A stretch of DNA of 64,000 bases from Corallium rubrum (Eukaryota; Cnidaria; Anthozoa; Scleralcyonacea; Coralliidae): positions 1,585,330-1,649,329 of the forward strand of contig OZ036016.1 of the NCBI GenBank assembly GCA_964035015.1, in the 5' to 3' direction. The notes beneath the pieces were generated by a model, which did no database searches, was not told the origin of the DNA, and worked only from the letters and a program-made list of their open reading frames with translations. The position numbers and the translations under genes were made by a program. Below are positions 22,101-33,246 of this stretch, in pieces (positions within the stretch are counted from its first letter, which is position 1; each line of letters begins with the position of its first letter).

Positions 22101-25100
22101 AAATAAAAAACCGCTGACACCGTTTTGCTGGATATTTATCTCTGTAAGGAACTGCGAAAAAAATTTTCGAACAAAATGAAACGCTTTGTTCTTAAGTCGC
22201 CCCGAGTGAAGCCCTCTGGTTTTAATTAAAGAATTCACAACTATTGGTTTGTGTTTATCGCGAAACCAAAGACACCATTGTATTCTACAGATTAACAGCT
22301 TTCTAGCGATATCTATTTTATTTTTGTGGCATAAATTCTGACGAATTGAGAGCGCTTTACAGAAATGACCCTGCAAACCTTAACGAAGACCTTAATACGT
22401 CTAGACATAGTTGATAGAGGGAGATGGTTAGGAAACCCGGCAAACTTCAAATATATTGAACAAAGAACCCACTTGGAGGTTGAACGGGGTTTGACCATGC
22501 ACAAAGTTTTTTAAAGCTCATTTGATATGGACAAACGACTGAACACAAACGTTTTCTATTAGAAGCACGGCTCGAAATATGTCTATTTGTAATAAGTATA
22601 CTGGAATACCTCAACCAGAAGCCAAAACAAACACGTAGTGCCCAATCTCTTTTACACTGCTATCTTAGTTCGCAAAGGTAAAATAATACGGTCAATAGTA
22701 ATGTCATGATCACCTCGGTTTTCATTGTTCTCAAAGGGAATGTAAATCCCGTATTTTCCTCATTACCCATGCATACGCCTTTGTCTTCTAAATTTCCCCG
22801 GCAAATTTAGTAGACGGGGAAATTTAGTAGAAAACAAAAGATTTCTTTGTCTACTAATTTTCCCTCATCAAGCATACAAGGGAAAATTAGTAGACAAAGA
22901 AATCCTTTGTCTTTTACTATATTTCCCGCTTGCATATCTATTATGCAAACAGGCGGTCCTAGAACACTCACAACATTTTTATTAACAGACAGCCATATTC
23001 GAAAATTGTGAATAAAATAAATCTAAATTCAATGCAGTCATTTAAGTAACCCTCACAAACACAAAGCATGTCCCAAAGGTATAATTACTTCAATCAATAG
23101 TAAAACTCGTAAACAACTTCACTGAACCATACAAAAACAAACACCTAAACTTATCTCAGCATACTTCTCTGAGTTTCCTCGGCGATCATAATATTACAAA
23201 CTGATAACATGACTTGTCGGGAAATTAGCGATTATACATTGCCCTTCGCCTCGGGAAGATTTGTAATCTTCCCTCGGCGGCGGGCAATTTAATCGCTAAT
23301 TTCCCTCAAGTCATGTTATTACTTATAATAAAACAATATAATTTTCAACTGTGACCGTGCACAAGGTACACAAACACCTAGAACAATGGATTTTATGAAG
23401 TTTCCTAACCATCTCCCTCTATCAACTATGGTCTAGACAACTAGAAATCTTACCTGAGCACTATCTCCTTGCTCTAGACGATAAATAACTTCTCTTGCCA
23501 AAGTCATTTTCATTATTGACTCTCCATGTCCCGTTGTAGTTGCCCCTCCATGTTCATTTGCGTAACCACCGCAGCCCACTAAGGGTGCGTCTCCAACGCG
23601 GCCTCTCATCTTTCCTGGTATACCACCTTGTTGAAAAAATGCTTAGATTACACTGAAAATCGCTGTCCAGTTAGCTGCATGCAAAAATCGAGTCAACGTG
23701 TTCTCTATATATAATGCTGGTGATGCTCATATGTACAGATCATAATATAAGGGGGCGATTACATGGACTGGGCTGGACCGGTTAACCGAGAAATAGGTTT
23801 GGAAGAGACTCTCTTATTTAAAATAACTTTTGAAGTTAAAGATTGACGTTTGCAGCTCTTCCATATCTTAGGGCCTGTTTATGTGATCCCGGTGTACCGG
23901 GACGGGATGGCAGCCGGGATGATTTCGATGTATTGAAATAAGTCACGGTCTTTGATTATTATGTACATCGAAAAGCTTTCGCCTATCTTTTTCAAGGCCT
24001 GGATTACTAAATAACTTCAACAAAAGCCATTTTCAATTGCCACAATCATTCACTTTTAACTTTAGGATCAGATCAACAAAATCTGAATTTCTTCAGGCAT
24101 CGCGTGGTTTTTCTGTTTTAGGTGTTGACTTATTCCAATACATCAAAATCATCCCGGCTGCCATCCCGTCCCGGTACACCGGGATCATATAAACAGACCC
24201 TCACTTCGTTCTTTGGATATTGAGAGTTGCGTGATATGCAAATAACATCACTTAGACGTCACACTGTATAATGACTTGTTGGAAAATCATGTCTATTCTT
24301 GCAATAATTACATATAAAACAAATCTCAATATCTCAAGAACGAAGTGAGATAAGGACGAACTGTAAACGTCCATCGTTATAACTTCAAAAGTTCGTGTAA
24401 ATTCATAAGAGAGTCTCCCAAACTTATTTCTCGCTTGTATGGATGAAATAATGAATAAAATGCTTGATTACAATTCTTTACCTGTTGACGTTGCGCATGC
24501 AATGTGTCCATTTCCATCCATGGCAACCGCTGAAACGGTGTCGTGACATTCTTCTTGGACGGCTTCTCTGTTATAGTGATTGCGAATAAATTTTCCGTAA
24601 TTCTCATAATTGATAGCAGCTTTTTTCTTGGCTTCTTCCGTTACAAGTGCCTCGGGCTCTATAATTTCTAAACCGTATTTCTCAGCAAGGCCCAGGGCCC
24701 CGTCGTTGGTCATAGCACAGTGATTGGTTTTTTGCATCACGCATTTTGCCACTGACACTGGGTGAGGAAAACGAGACACGGCCATCACTGCGCCTATAAA
24801 GACGATGATGATAATAGTGAAGTGCTTGTGAAATGAAAATTTCAGTTCGAAATAATCATGTAATTGCAATAAATACAAGTGTTTGACTCGGTTTCTTTTG
24901 TTCTCACCGAATAATTTAATTTCTAATTTCCCTCAAACAGGGAAAATTTATAATTTTTCCCTCTAAGGGGACGTTTACACGAGCCCAGGTTGAGAGCCAA
25001 CCCGAATAAACGAATAAACTCCTGTTAGCGTTTACACGATAGCTGGGTCAACCCGTCTTGTCGGATGACCCTTTTCAAGACCCGGGTCAACCCGGGTTGG

Positions 25101-28100
25101 AGAGATGCGAAGTGTGAAAATTTGGTCAATTTCTTCAAAGTTTGGGTTTTGGTCGAGGGTCGAGTGTCGAAGGTTGCAAGTCGAGGGTCGGGAAATACAC
25201 TGAAATGTACGCACATAATTTCCTTCTAGCGGCACAAATAATATTTAAGTGGATATATATATTTTTTTTGATATTTCATGCGTGCGGCAAGGTGTTTACT
25301 CGGCACTGACAGGAAATATTTGGTAAATTTGTCTACAAAAATCCTGCCCAAAATGTTTTTACTGGTAACGTATACACGCATCAAGAATTTCAGTTTCCAG
25401 CCCAATTATGATGCACTATGGGATAGAATCAAAGGTCAAGTGAGCACCAATTAAGTCAGTGCCATTGTTGTGGTTCATGAATATTCTTTGTTAACAATGG
25501 CACTGACTTAGTTGGCGCTCACTTGACGTTTGATTCTATCCCATAGTAAACCCTCGAAGCACAGGAGAGATCAACTACAACTCTACTCACACGAGTTCCT
25601 AGCCCGACAACGGAGTCATTCCCAAGTGGTCACCCATCCAAGTACTAACCCTGTCTAACCGGGCTTAACCTTTTGGTGGGAGGCAGCGCCCTAACAGTAC
25701 ACGCCGCCGGTGCTTCTCTGTCATTTTAAGTGATCTTTCCAATATGACAACTTATTTCCATGCCATATGCCAAATATTATAAATAAAAAAAAACATGCCC
25801 CAAACATGAGATAACCTGTTTCCATGCTGGTTCCATTCATAATCATCGCGTCGCATTGAACTTCGCCTTTATCATTCAAAAATGAGCCACGACCTGCATT
25901 GAAATTCGGATCCTCCTCCAAGATACGAACGGCCTTTTCTACGGCATCAACTGCTGTGCCACCCTACATGTAAAACTATAGATGGTTAATATAATAACTA
26001 CTTAATAACAGAGAGTGAGGTCTTTACGTAATATATCATGCACGAGAAGCCGTTTGTTATCTGATTTGATAACACCGATAATATTATACATGACAAAATT
26101 ACTGCATCCTGATTGGTTGAGAGGAGTGCAATTTCAATGTAATACAGTGCAGAAAAGGTGTAATACAGTGCAGAAAAATGAAATAGTGCAAATTTCAATG
26201 AGTATTAAGCATTCTGATTGGCTAATGAACAACCGGAATCTACCGGAAAGCCAATGAAATGCCTATGCGGATTTTGAAGGATGGTTTTTCCTTCACGAGA
26301 AAATCCAATATGGCGACCAAACATAAAGTTGTCGAAGAACATTTCGATGAAATACAGAGTGAATTTTGCTTTAATATTGTCATAAAAGTTCCTACAAGAA
26401 GACTAGAAGAGGTTAGATGCTATGAGTAAAACGTTTGACGTATTTAGTGAACAAAATGAAGCAGTTTTCAACCATTAAAGCTTCGAGAAGTGGAGCAATG
26501 AGTGGTATGTAACTTCGTAGCTGGAAGAACATTTTGTCGAGCATTTTCATGTATATTATTAATAAGTAACAGCATGGTTTCGAGTGCAATTTTGAAAAAA
26601 CACGCACTCGTGAGTTTTTCAAGACCTCAAATAGCACTCGTCCTTCGGACTCGTGCAATTTTGATAGTCTTTGAAAAACTCACTTGTGCATGTTTTTTCC
26701 AAATATATTGCACTCGAAACCATGCTATTACCTATACAAAGTGTGTTGAAAAACGAGGCGATAGCTGAGTGTGTTTTTAAATCGGATAATAAACGGCTTT
26801 CGAGTGTATGGTATAGCTTCTCAAACAAATCCGTATTTAAAGATAAATTTGAGGTAAAACTTGTCTTAATTTATGGGCGTTTATTACCCAATGTTTTCCC
26901 ATCATGAATTATTAATGATTTGAGAAGGTAAAATAGGTATCAAACCGAGGTCTTGCTGTATTGGCCGAGCGATAACGAGGTTAATACGTTCAAGATTTGA
27001 TATTAGGGACCTTAAGCAATCACAACGCGAACGTCACGACGACGACCCAAGTACAATAGTATTTTTCAACCAAAACAAAGCGTTGAATAATTTGCAATCC
27101 CAAGAGTAATCCCAACACCGTCCTCGTTGCACATACAACGTCAACTGAAGCGTTTTTACGTTTTCAAGACAACGATGTGGCAAGGAGCAGCAAAAGCTGT
27201 TAGTTTATTTTGACGTTAATCTATCATATACGTTATGTTGTCGAAGCTATACGGCTGCTTTTTAATGATCTACAAAATACATAAAGCATACAATATACGA
27301 TGTCCTGATCCATGGTTTCTTTTAAATGCAGTAACTGATTTGCCGTCGTCGTCCTAGCTTGCTTAAGGTCCCTATATTACCGTAAAGACCAAACGGTCGA
27401 GGTTATTAAGTAGTTTATTATAGACCTTATTCAAAAATGGCCGCCGAATTAGAATTCTTTTATGTTTATATAAATTAGCCCTTATGAGCTCGTTTTAAAG
27501 TAAAAATTCTTTTGAATTTCACACATGAAAACGAGTTCGTAAGAGCTGATTTATATGTATATAAAAGAATTTTAATTCGGCCGCCATTTTTGAATAAGGT
27601 CTATATGGTCTTCGCTTCTTTAACTTCGTCGAAACACCGGACTAGCGTTATTTTCAGTTGTTTCTTTCTCGTCTGGATACTAAAATTTACTTCTATAATG
27701 TTCACCGTCATTTATTTCAAATATAAAATTCTAACACGATGTGACGAAATGAGGAGAATATTGACAAGGTGACATGTCAATCTAATGAAAGTGTCGAACG
27801 TAAAAAACAAGTAAAGAAATTCTAATTATTGTGGTGGAGATGTAAAGAGGGAGAGAGAGGAGGGGGAAAAAAAAAAGTTAAAAATAAATAAATTATAAAC
27901 TAAATATAGTGTTAAAATGACAGACTTGAACGTTTAGGTCAGGTTTGGTAACATGTTTCGGCAACACTTATGCCATCTTCAGTACTAAGCAGTAATGGAT
28001 TAAAATATTTACAAGCAGTATTTATATAACTTAACCTAATTTGTATTACAATGGTGATACTATTCTAAATATAAAATTCTAACACGATGTGACGAAATGA

Positions 28101-29240
28101 GGAGAATATTGACAAGGTGACATGTCAAGTCTCTCATTTTAACACTAGATTTAGTTTATAATTTATTTTTTTTAACTTTTTTTTTTCCCCCTCCTCTCTC
28201 TCCCTCTTTACATCTCCACCACTATAATTAGAATTTCTTTACTTGTTTTTCACGTTCGACACTTCCATTAGATTGACATGTCACCTTGTCAATATTCTCC
28301 TCATTTATTTAATTTATTTTCGTCGTTTTGCAGCAATAACTTTCTTATTAGGATTTTGTTTAGCAACCAATCACAGCGCGTGATTTTACCGGAAGTAATT
28401 CGTGCCAAATAAGAAATATATGTAACGGTCTGTCGGGGCTCAGAAATCTTTTCTGAGTAATTGAGCTAAACGAACGTCTACCAAACGCTTGTTACATTAC
28501 ACCAAGCTCGCAAACGTACCACATGCACTACATGTATACGTACGACTTATCATATTATATAGGTAATATTTCATGAACGAGTGGAAGTGTTTTACAATTG
28601 GTTACAAACACGAGAGGACAATGAAAATCACGAGGCCGTTAACCGAGTAATTTTAATTGTTCTCGAATGTTTGTAAAACATGAGAGGCTGCAAGCCAAGT
28701 GATTTTTATTGTTTTCGAATGTTTTACAAACACGAAAGAACATTGAAAATTACGAAAGTAATAGGCCGAGTGATTTTCGTTGTTCTCGAGTGTTTGAAAC
28801 CCCTGGTAAAAGATGATACACGAGTTTATGAAGTAGCTTTTCAATTGTCAATTATAGTAGAGGGGCTGGGTGATATTGGATTAGACAATGGTTTCCGTTG
28901 AATTTATAATTGAGAAATGTGGCAATAAACGATTCTTTGTTTGTGCCATTTATAATATGATTTCTTAATTAATTATGAATCCAGTTAGCGCGACCTTTAC
29001 TGGGTTTTAGAACTCATACACATGACCAAATATTTTTCTCTGATTGGCTAATTAGCTCATGAATTATTAATGAATTTGAGAAATTTGCATCGACAAACGT
29101 GTACTTACTGTTCTCAAAACATCATAGCCTGCTTTAACTGACTGTCGTACTGATTCTTTACACTGTTCAGTGAGGTCACCAAGCATTGGACTGTATCCTT
29201 GAACAATGATACACGCCGTTTGTCTTCCTCCTTCTGCCAT
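18948..29240 (-). CDS. ASRGL1: Isoaspartyl peptidase/L-asparaginase, five exons, complete
   Basis: It is a Ntn-hydrolase of the asparaginase-2 family, predicted to hydrolyse L-asparagine and isoaspartyl-peptide bonds in the cytoplasm. Five exons (29240-29109, 25963-25816, 24793-24482, 23626-23454, 19139-18948) have AG/GT boundaries and matching phases (0, 1, 1, 0). Together they give 318 codons plus TGA, close to the usual length of about 310. Landmarks: [15 protein letters not shown] near residue 60; [11 protein letters not shown], where Thr179 is the expected autocleavage nucleophile; ATSTGG near 194-199; [15 protein letters not shown] (Arg207 and Asp210 for substrate carboxylate); TTGHGES near 228-234. 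Asp before the nucleophile resembles the glycosylasparaginase/taspase arrangement rather than the Gly of human ASRGL1. At the N-terminus the usual VHGG loop reads VQGY, an oddity that could affect activity. The introns carry many MITEs; the upstream region is an AT array and SINE array. Confidence 0.88.
19295..22400. mobile_element. Large foldback element in intron 4
   Basis: The arms at about 19297-19520 and 22190-22395 are inverted copies; landmarks are CACCATTGTATTCTA and CGCCCCGAGTGAAG with complements. About 2.6 kb lies between them and holds no transposase ORF, only a tRNA-like segment. Confidence 0.65.
20424..20495 (-). mobile_element. tRNA-derived SINE head
   Basis: The minus strand reads CTCAATGGTTAGAGCATCTA, then GGTTGCAGGTTTGAACCCTG, i.e. 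A and B boxes of a pol III promoter. Acceptor pairing is poor, so it is a SINE relic rather than a functional tRNA gene. Confidence 0.5.
22406..23430. mobile_element. CATAG-family MITE beside exon 4, enlarged by internal insertion
   Basis: The termini are identical to those at 10922-11308. The flanks are GTCTAGA on both sides (22399-22405 and 23431-23437), a 7-bp target duplication. The outer parts match the short element inverted; the centre contains extra palindromes at 22790-22930 and 23215-23325. Confidence 0.82.
23454..23626 (-). CDS. ASRGL1: ASRGL1-like exon 4
   Basis: It encodes [20 protein letters not shown]...[11 protein letters not shown]...LEQGDSAQ. The acceptor is CAAG at 23627 and the donor is CAG|GTAAGA. 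It holds the substrate-binding Arg/Asp and the TGHGE loop. Confidence 0.9.
23871..24200. mobile_element. MITE with GGGCCTGTTTA ends in intron 3
   Basis: Inverted termini of about 40 bp, GGGCCTGTTTATGTGATCCC then GGTGTACCGGGACGG, and the near-complement at the right end. It is nested in a larger inverted repeat (about 23803-24420) with GAGACTCTCTTAT arms. Confidence 0.7.
24482..24793 (-). CDS. ASRGL1: ASRGL1-like exon 3 (nucleophile exon)
   Basis: It encodes [20 protein letters not shown] through [11 protein letters not shown] to ATSTG. The boundary is TATAG|GC at 24793 and ACAG|GTAAA at 24482. It contains the predicted autoprocessing site before Thr179. Confidence 0.9.
25415..25547. mobile_element. 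Short MITE in intron 2
   Basis: Arms of about 54 bp, ACTATGGGATAGAATCAAAG and its complement, with a loop of about 20 bp. Confidence 0.75.
25555..25715 (-). mobile_element. 5S rRNA-derived SINE, copy 2, truncated
   Basis: The complement reads GTTAGTACTTGGATGGGTGA. It is the same family as 16322 and 63640, in minus orientation, lacking most of the 3' body. Confidence 0.75.
25816..25963 (-). CDS. ASRGL1: ASRGL1-like exon 2
   Basis: It encodes [20 protein letters not shown] to [11 protein letters not shown]. The acceptor is GTAG|GGT and the donor is ACAG|GTTAT. NAGRGS is the signature glycine-rich turn of the family. Confidence 0.9.
26565..26745. mobile_element. Inverted-repeat MITE in intron 1
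   Basis: The arms are AGCATGGTTTCGAGTGCAAT and its near-complement. The centre is CCTTCGGACTCGTG. Short ORFs across it are incidental. Confidence 0.6.
27004..27373. mobile_element. MITE with TAGGGACCTTAAGCAA ends
   Basis: Inverted termini of about 15-16 bp, and TCGTCGTC/GACGACGA words near both ends. No ORF. Confidence 0.65.
27421..27603. mobile_element. MITE with TAGACCTTATTC ends
   Basis: The arms TAGACCTTATTCAAAAATGG then CCGCCGAATT match the complement at the right end. It is 183 bp in total. Confidence 0.75.
27748..28305. mobile_element. Foldback with 172-bp arms and a hammerhead-like segment in the loop
   Basis: Arms 27748-27920 and 28134-28305 are near identical inverted. A 60-bp segment (TCTAACACGATGTGACGAAA) at 27729 is also repeated directly at 28078. 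In the loop, minus strand 27982-27955 reads CTGAAGA...GAAAC with GGC/GCC pairing. Confidence 0.75.
28560..28810. repeat. Diverged tandem repeat
   Basis: Three or four imperfect units containing ACAAACACGAGAGGACAATG or a variant, alternating with AATTGTTCTCGAATGTTT. Confidence 0.55.
29109..29240 (-). CDS. ASRGL1: ASRGL1-like exon 1
   Basis: The ATG is at 29240, and 44 codons lead to LRT|GTAAGT. It begins [20 protein letters not shown]. Relative to the orphan copy at 6322-6459 it lacks two codons right at the glycine loop. The start was chosen because both copies share it, with context AAAAGCCATGGC on the coding strand's complement. Confidence 0.82.
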
Positions 29241-29267
29241 GGCTTTTAAAAGTAAAAATAGTTGTAT

Positions 29268-29275
<8 letters not shown>

Positions 29276-29343
<68 letters not shown>
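29276..29343. repeat. (TA)n microsatellite upstream of ASRGL1-like ATG
   Basis: A pure TA run 36 bp upstream of the start codon, so it lies within the 5' UTR or core promoter. Confidence 0.95.
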
Positions 29344-29346
<3 letters not shown>

Positions 29347-29347
29347 A

Positions 29348-30530
29348 ATGATATTGGGCATTTCACTCGATTACATAGCATGTTCTAAGGATTTAGGGTG
29401 AAGGAAAATTCGAGTGTAGAATATATACATTTTAAGACCAAACCGGGAGCAGTTGCGAAAAATGCAACTACACAGGCCCTCCGGCAGGAATTGAACCCAC
29501 GACCTTGCGATTCTAGTGCAATGCTCTGACCACTGAGCCACGGAGGCCGCTGCCGAGAGCTTGATCGCGAGTTCTGTATGTATAATAAGGTGGTAATGCC
29601 AGGAGAGAATTGGGTATATTATAAATGATATTGGGCATTTCACTCGATTACATAGCATGTTCTAAGGATTTAGGGTGAAGGAAAATTCGAGTGTAGAATA
29701 TATACATTTTAAGACCAAACCGGGAGCAGTTGCGAAAAATGCAACTACACAGGCCCTCCGGCAGGAATTGAACCCACGACCTTGCGATTCTAGTGCAATG
29801 CTCTGACCACTGAGCCACGGAGGCCGCTGCCGAGAGCTTGATCGCGAGTTCTGTATATATAATAAGGTGGTAATGCCAGGAGAGAATTGGGTATATTATA
29901 AATGATATTGGGCATTTCACTCGATTACATAGCATGTTCTAAGGATTTAGGGTGAAGGAAAATTCGAGTGTAGAATATATACATTTTAAGACCAAACCGG
30001 GAGCAGTTGCGAAAAATGCAACTACACAGGCCCTCCGGCAGGAATTGAACCCACGACCTTGCGATTCTAGTGCAATGCTCTGACCACTGAGCCACGGAGG
30101 CCGCTGCCGAGAGCTTGATCGCGAGTTCTGTATGTATAATAAGGTGGTAATGCCAGGAGAGAATTGTGTATATTATAAATGATATTGGGCATTTCACTCG
30201 ATTACATAGCATGTTCTAAGGATTTAGGGTGAAGGAAAATTCGAGTGTAGAATATATACATTTTAAGACCAAACCGGGAGCAGTTGCGAAAAATGCAACT
30301 ACACAGGCCCTCCGGCAGGAATTGAACCCACGACCTTGCGATTCTAGTGCAATGCTCTGACCACTGAGCCACGGAGGCCGCTGCCGAGAGCTTGATCGCG
30401 AGTTCTGTATATATAATAAGGTGGTAATGCCAGGAGAGAATTGGGTATATTATAAATGATATTGGGCATTTCACTCGATTACATAGCATGTTCTAAGGAT
30501 TTAGGGTGAAGGAAAATTCGAGTGCAGAAT
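29348..30530 (-). repeat. Tandem array of a 277-bp tRNA-derived SINE
   Basis: Four full head-to-tail units with period exactly 277 bp, with tRNA-like heads at 29475-29548, 29752-29825, 30029-30102 and 30306-30379 (minus). A partial fifth follows. Units 1 and 3 read TGTATGTATAAT where units 2 and 4 read TGTATATATAAT. The heads carry A and B boxes and a 7-bp acceptor. The repeated 95-codon ORFs are a by-product. Confidence 0.9.
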
Positions 30531-30534
30531 ATAT

Positions 30535-31215
30535 ACTCGAGCTCGATCAAGCTCTCGGCAGCGGCCTCCGTGGCTCAGTGGTCAGAGCATTGCACTAGAA
30601 TCGCAAGGTCGTGGGTTCAATTCCTGCCGGAGGGCCTGTGTAGTTGCATTTTTCGCAACTGCTCCCGGTTTGGTCTTAAAATGTATATATTCTACACTCG
30701 AATTTTCCTTCACCCTAAATCCTTAGAACATGCTATGTAATCGAGTGAAATGCCCAATATCATTTATAATATACCCAATTCTCTCCTGGCATTACCACCT
30801 TACGTTTATTAGAGAGCTACGTTTATTAGAGAGACGTTTATTAGAGAGCTACGTTTATTAGAGAGCTACGTTTATTAGAGAGACGTTTATTAATTTTCCT
30901 TCACCCAAAATCCTTGGAACATGCTGTGTGATCGAGTGAAGTGCCCAATATTACTTATAATATACCCAATTCTCTCCTGGCATTACCACCTTATTATATA
31001 TACAGAACTCACGATCAAGCTCTCGGCAACGGCCTCCGTGGCTCAGTGGTCAGAGTATTGCACTAGAATCGCAAGGTCGTGGGTTCAATTCCCGCCGGAA
31101 GGCCCGTGTAGTTGCATTTTTCGCAACTGGTCCCGGCTTGGTCTCAAAATGTATATATTCTACGCTCGAATTTTCCTTCACCCAAAATCCTTGGAACATG
31201 CTGTGTGATCGAGTG
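30535..31215 (+). mobile_element. Two plus-strand copies of the same SINE
   Basis: The tRNA-like heads are at 30563-30636 and 31031-31104, in opposite orientation to the array. The junction at about 30535 reads ATATACTCGAGCTCGATCAA. Confidence 0.85.
30800..30893. repeat. 17-bp minisatellite, block 1
   Basis: Units of ACGTTTATTAGAGAGCT or a 14-bp short form, between the two SINE copies. Confidence 0.85.
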
Positions 31216-31234
31216 AAGTGCCCAATATTACTTA

Positions 31235-31525
31235 TGTTTATTAGAGAGACGTTTATTACAGAGCTACGTTTATTACAGAGCTACGTTTATTACAGAGCTA
31301 CGTTTATTAGAGCTACGTTTATTAGATAGCTACGTTTATCAGAGAGCTACGTTTATTAGAGAGCTACGTTTATTAGAGAGACGTTTATGAGAGAGAGACG
31401 TTTATTAGAGGGAGGTGTTTGTTAGAGAAACGTTTATTAGAGTGAGTTGTTTATTAGAGAGAGACGTTTATTAGAGAGAGGTGTCTATTGGAGAAAGAGG
31501 TTTATTAATGGAGGGAGGCGTTTAT
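31235..31525. repeat. 17-bp minisatellite, block 2
   Basis: The same ACGTTTATTAGAGAGCT unit, progressively degenerate to the right. Confidence 0.85.
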
Positions 31526-31699
31526 GGCACAATTACAAGGCAGCTTTGCGGTGGCAAGAACGAAATTTTTGTTTAATAATTTACCTCTTCCTTGCGACTC
31601 CACTGTATTCGCTCTACAAAAGATTTGATAAAAATTCCTTTAGTTAATTTGTAAAGGAAAGAACTATAAGGGGAGATTCAACAAAGGGGCCCACGAAAT

Positions 31700-31930
31700 T
31701 GCGCCGGTGTCTTATTTGATAACATTCAGTGATACACGCTTGATTAAAAGACGTACGGTACTATATAAACACTAACAACACTAGGATTATAAATACAGTT
31801 CCAACTGTCGACCATTAATTTCTAAGCTATTGATGAAGAAACTAAATCCTTGTGTCGAAACGTTGGGTCTCGCTTTTGACTATTTTGTTCTAGTCACATA
31901 TATTCCAGTCAAGTAATCTATTTTACTTTT
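31700..31930 (+). mobile_element. Penelope-type terminal remnant
   Basis: TTGATGAAGAAACTAAATCC followed by TTGTGTCGAAACGTTGGG has the order of the pseudo-LTR motif at 3155 and 37862, but diverged. No ORF. Confidence 0.4.
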
Positions 31931-32029
31931 TGGAAATCATTCTCTGCGGATTCTTTCTTTGGTTTTAGTTTTTCTTGTTTGAGATATCTTTTAAAGATAC
32001 TTTAAAGTTCGTTTGAAAGAACCATATGA

Positions 32030-33161
32030 AATCCGGGATCACTGATCTCAATAAAACTGGATAGGGCATGGGGTCGAATTTAGCGTGCTAGCTGTATGAT
32101 GACGTGACCACTACCTAATTGGCGCCACGAAAGTTCATAAGCCTTCGTAGATTGAAAACAGACAAAAAGAGTTATTTTAAGAAAATTTAAACGAATGTAA
32201 GGACACAAGAAGTACTCAATAATGTTTAAGACGCTAATTTCTTGCATTTGTTTCTATTACTGAGCTGTAAAACATTTAAATTTCGTTGTTTTTCTTCAGT
32301 GCCGACAACTCAGAAACTTCACGATAATATAAACTGAAAACAGACAATAAAATCTACGAAGAATTCAATCCCAAGTCTTAAATTGTACCTTTTATAGTAA
32401 TCTTAATGCCTTACACATCTGGTCCACACAGCTAAAATTACTTCCGGCCTTACCAAGGAACTTGGCTGAAGAGTGAAGACTGAAGAGTGGAGCTTTTGTG
32501 AGACTTGTTTACTGTTTTTAAATTAAACTTGCCGCTTTCCAAACGTCGAATTTGTCTTTTTCAAGTGTAACACATCATTTTGAGTAAAAAAAAATTATTA
32601 TTTTGGTCTGGACCGTCTGAAATGGATGAATTTCTTAAGTTTGGTTTGCCTTTTCCTGTTTTGGTGTTTGCTATATCTTCAGAAAGACTTCTGGTATGAA
32701 CCTCAGATATTTCTTAAACAGAAGCTAATTTAAATATGAAAGGAGTGGGAAAGTTTGCAGATTTCTAGTTGAAGTTGAAAATGTTTTTGATGCAAATTAG
32801 TGATCATACCTTTTGAACATAGAAAAAGATATAAAACTTCTGCGGTCAATGGTGAGAACATTTTGAACATTTTAAAAAGTTACAGGTAGCCTAACACTAA
32901 AATTTCAACTATACACCGAATGAAAGCTTATAAAATTTCAACAATGCGTAGTTCCGAAATTTTTAGTTACCTTTTTCTATAAATAAATGTGTCGGCGTAA
33001 TCGAGAAATGTAAAACTCAGCTTCGTGAGTGCTAGACTTATTTGCTACTGACTTTTACCCGTAGTATCCGCGTACTGAAGTTTTAATAACTTCGTGGTCG
33101 AACAATTTTATCTCCATATAATCGTTTTCTAAAGTATATTACTTATATACTTAACTAAATA

Positions 33162-33165
<4 letters not shown>
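32030..33165. repeat. Inverted copies of repeats R1 and R2
   Basis: 32030-32400 matches 8860-8500 and 130-1. 32815-33150 matches 1060-720. The stretch between, 32430-32810, shows nothing recognisable. Confidence 0.6.

Positions 33166-33169
<4 letters not shown>

Positions 33170-33243
<74 letters not shown>
33170..33243. repeat. (TA)n microsatellite
   Basis: Pure TA run of about 70 bp. Confidence 0.95.

Positions 33244-33246
<3 letters not shown>

Larger units (their letters stand above)
19140..23453 (-). other. ASRGL1-like intron 4
   Basis: Donor GTAAGA at 23453, acceptor CTAG at 19140. It is filled by the foldback 19295-22400 and the MITE 22406-23430, which ends 23 bp from the donor. Confidence 0.8.

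Noticed and set aside
29371-30489. Four near-identical 95-codon minus ORFs
   Set aside because: They run across the tRNA-like SINE head and body; the repetition comes from the DNA array, not from a gene family.
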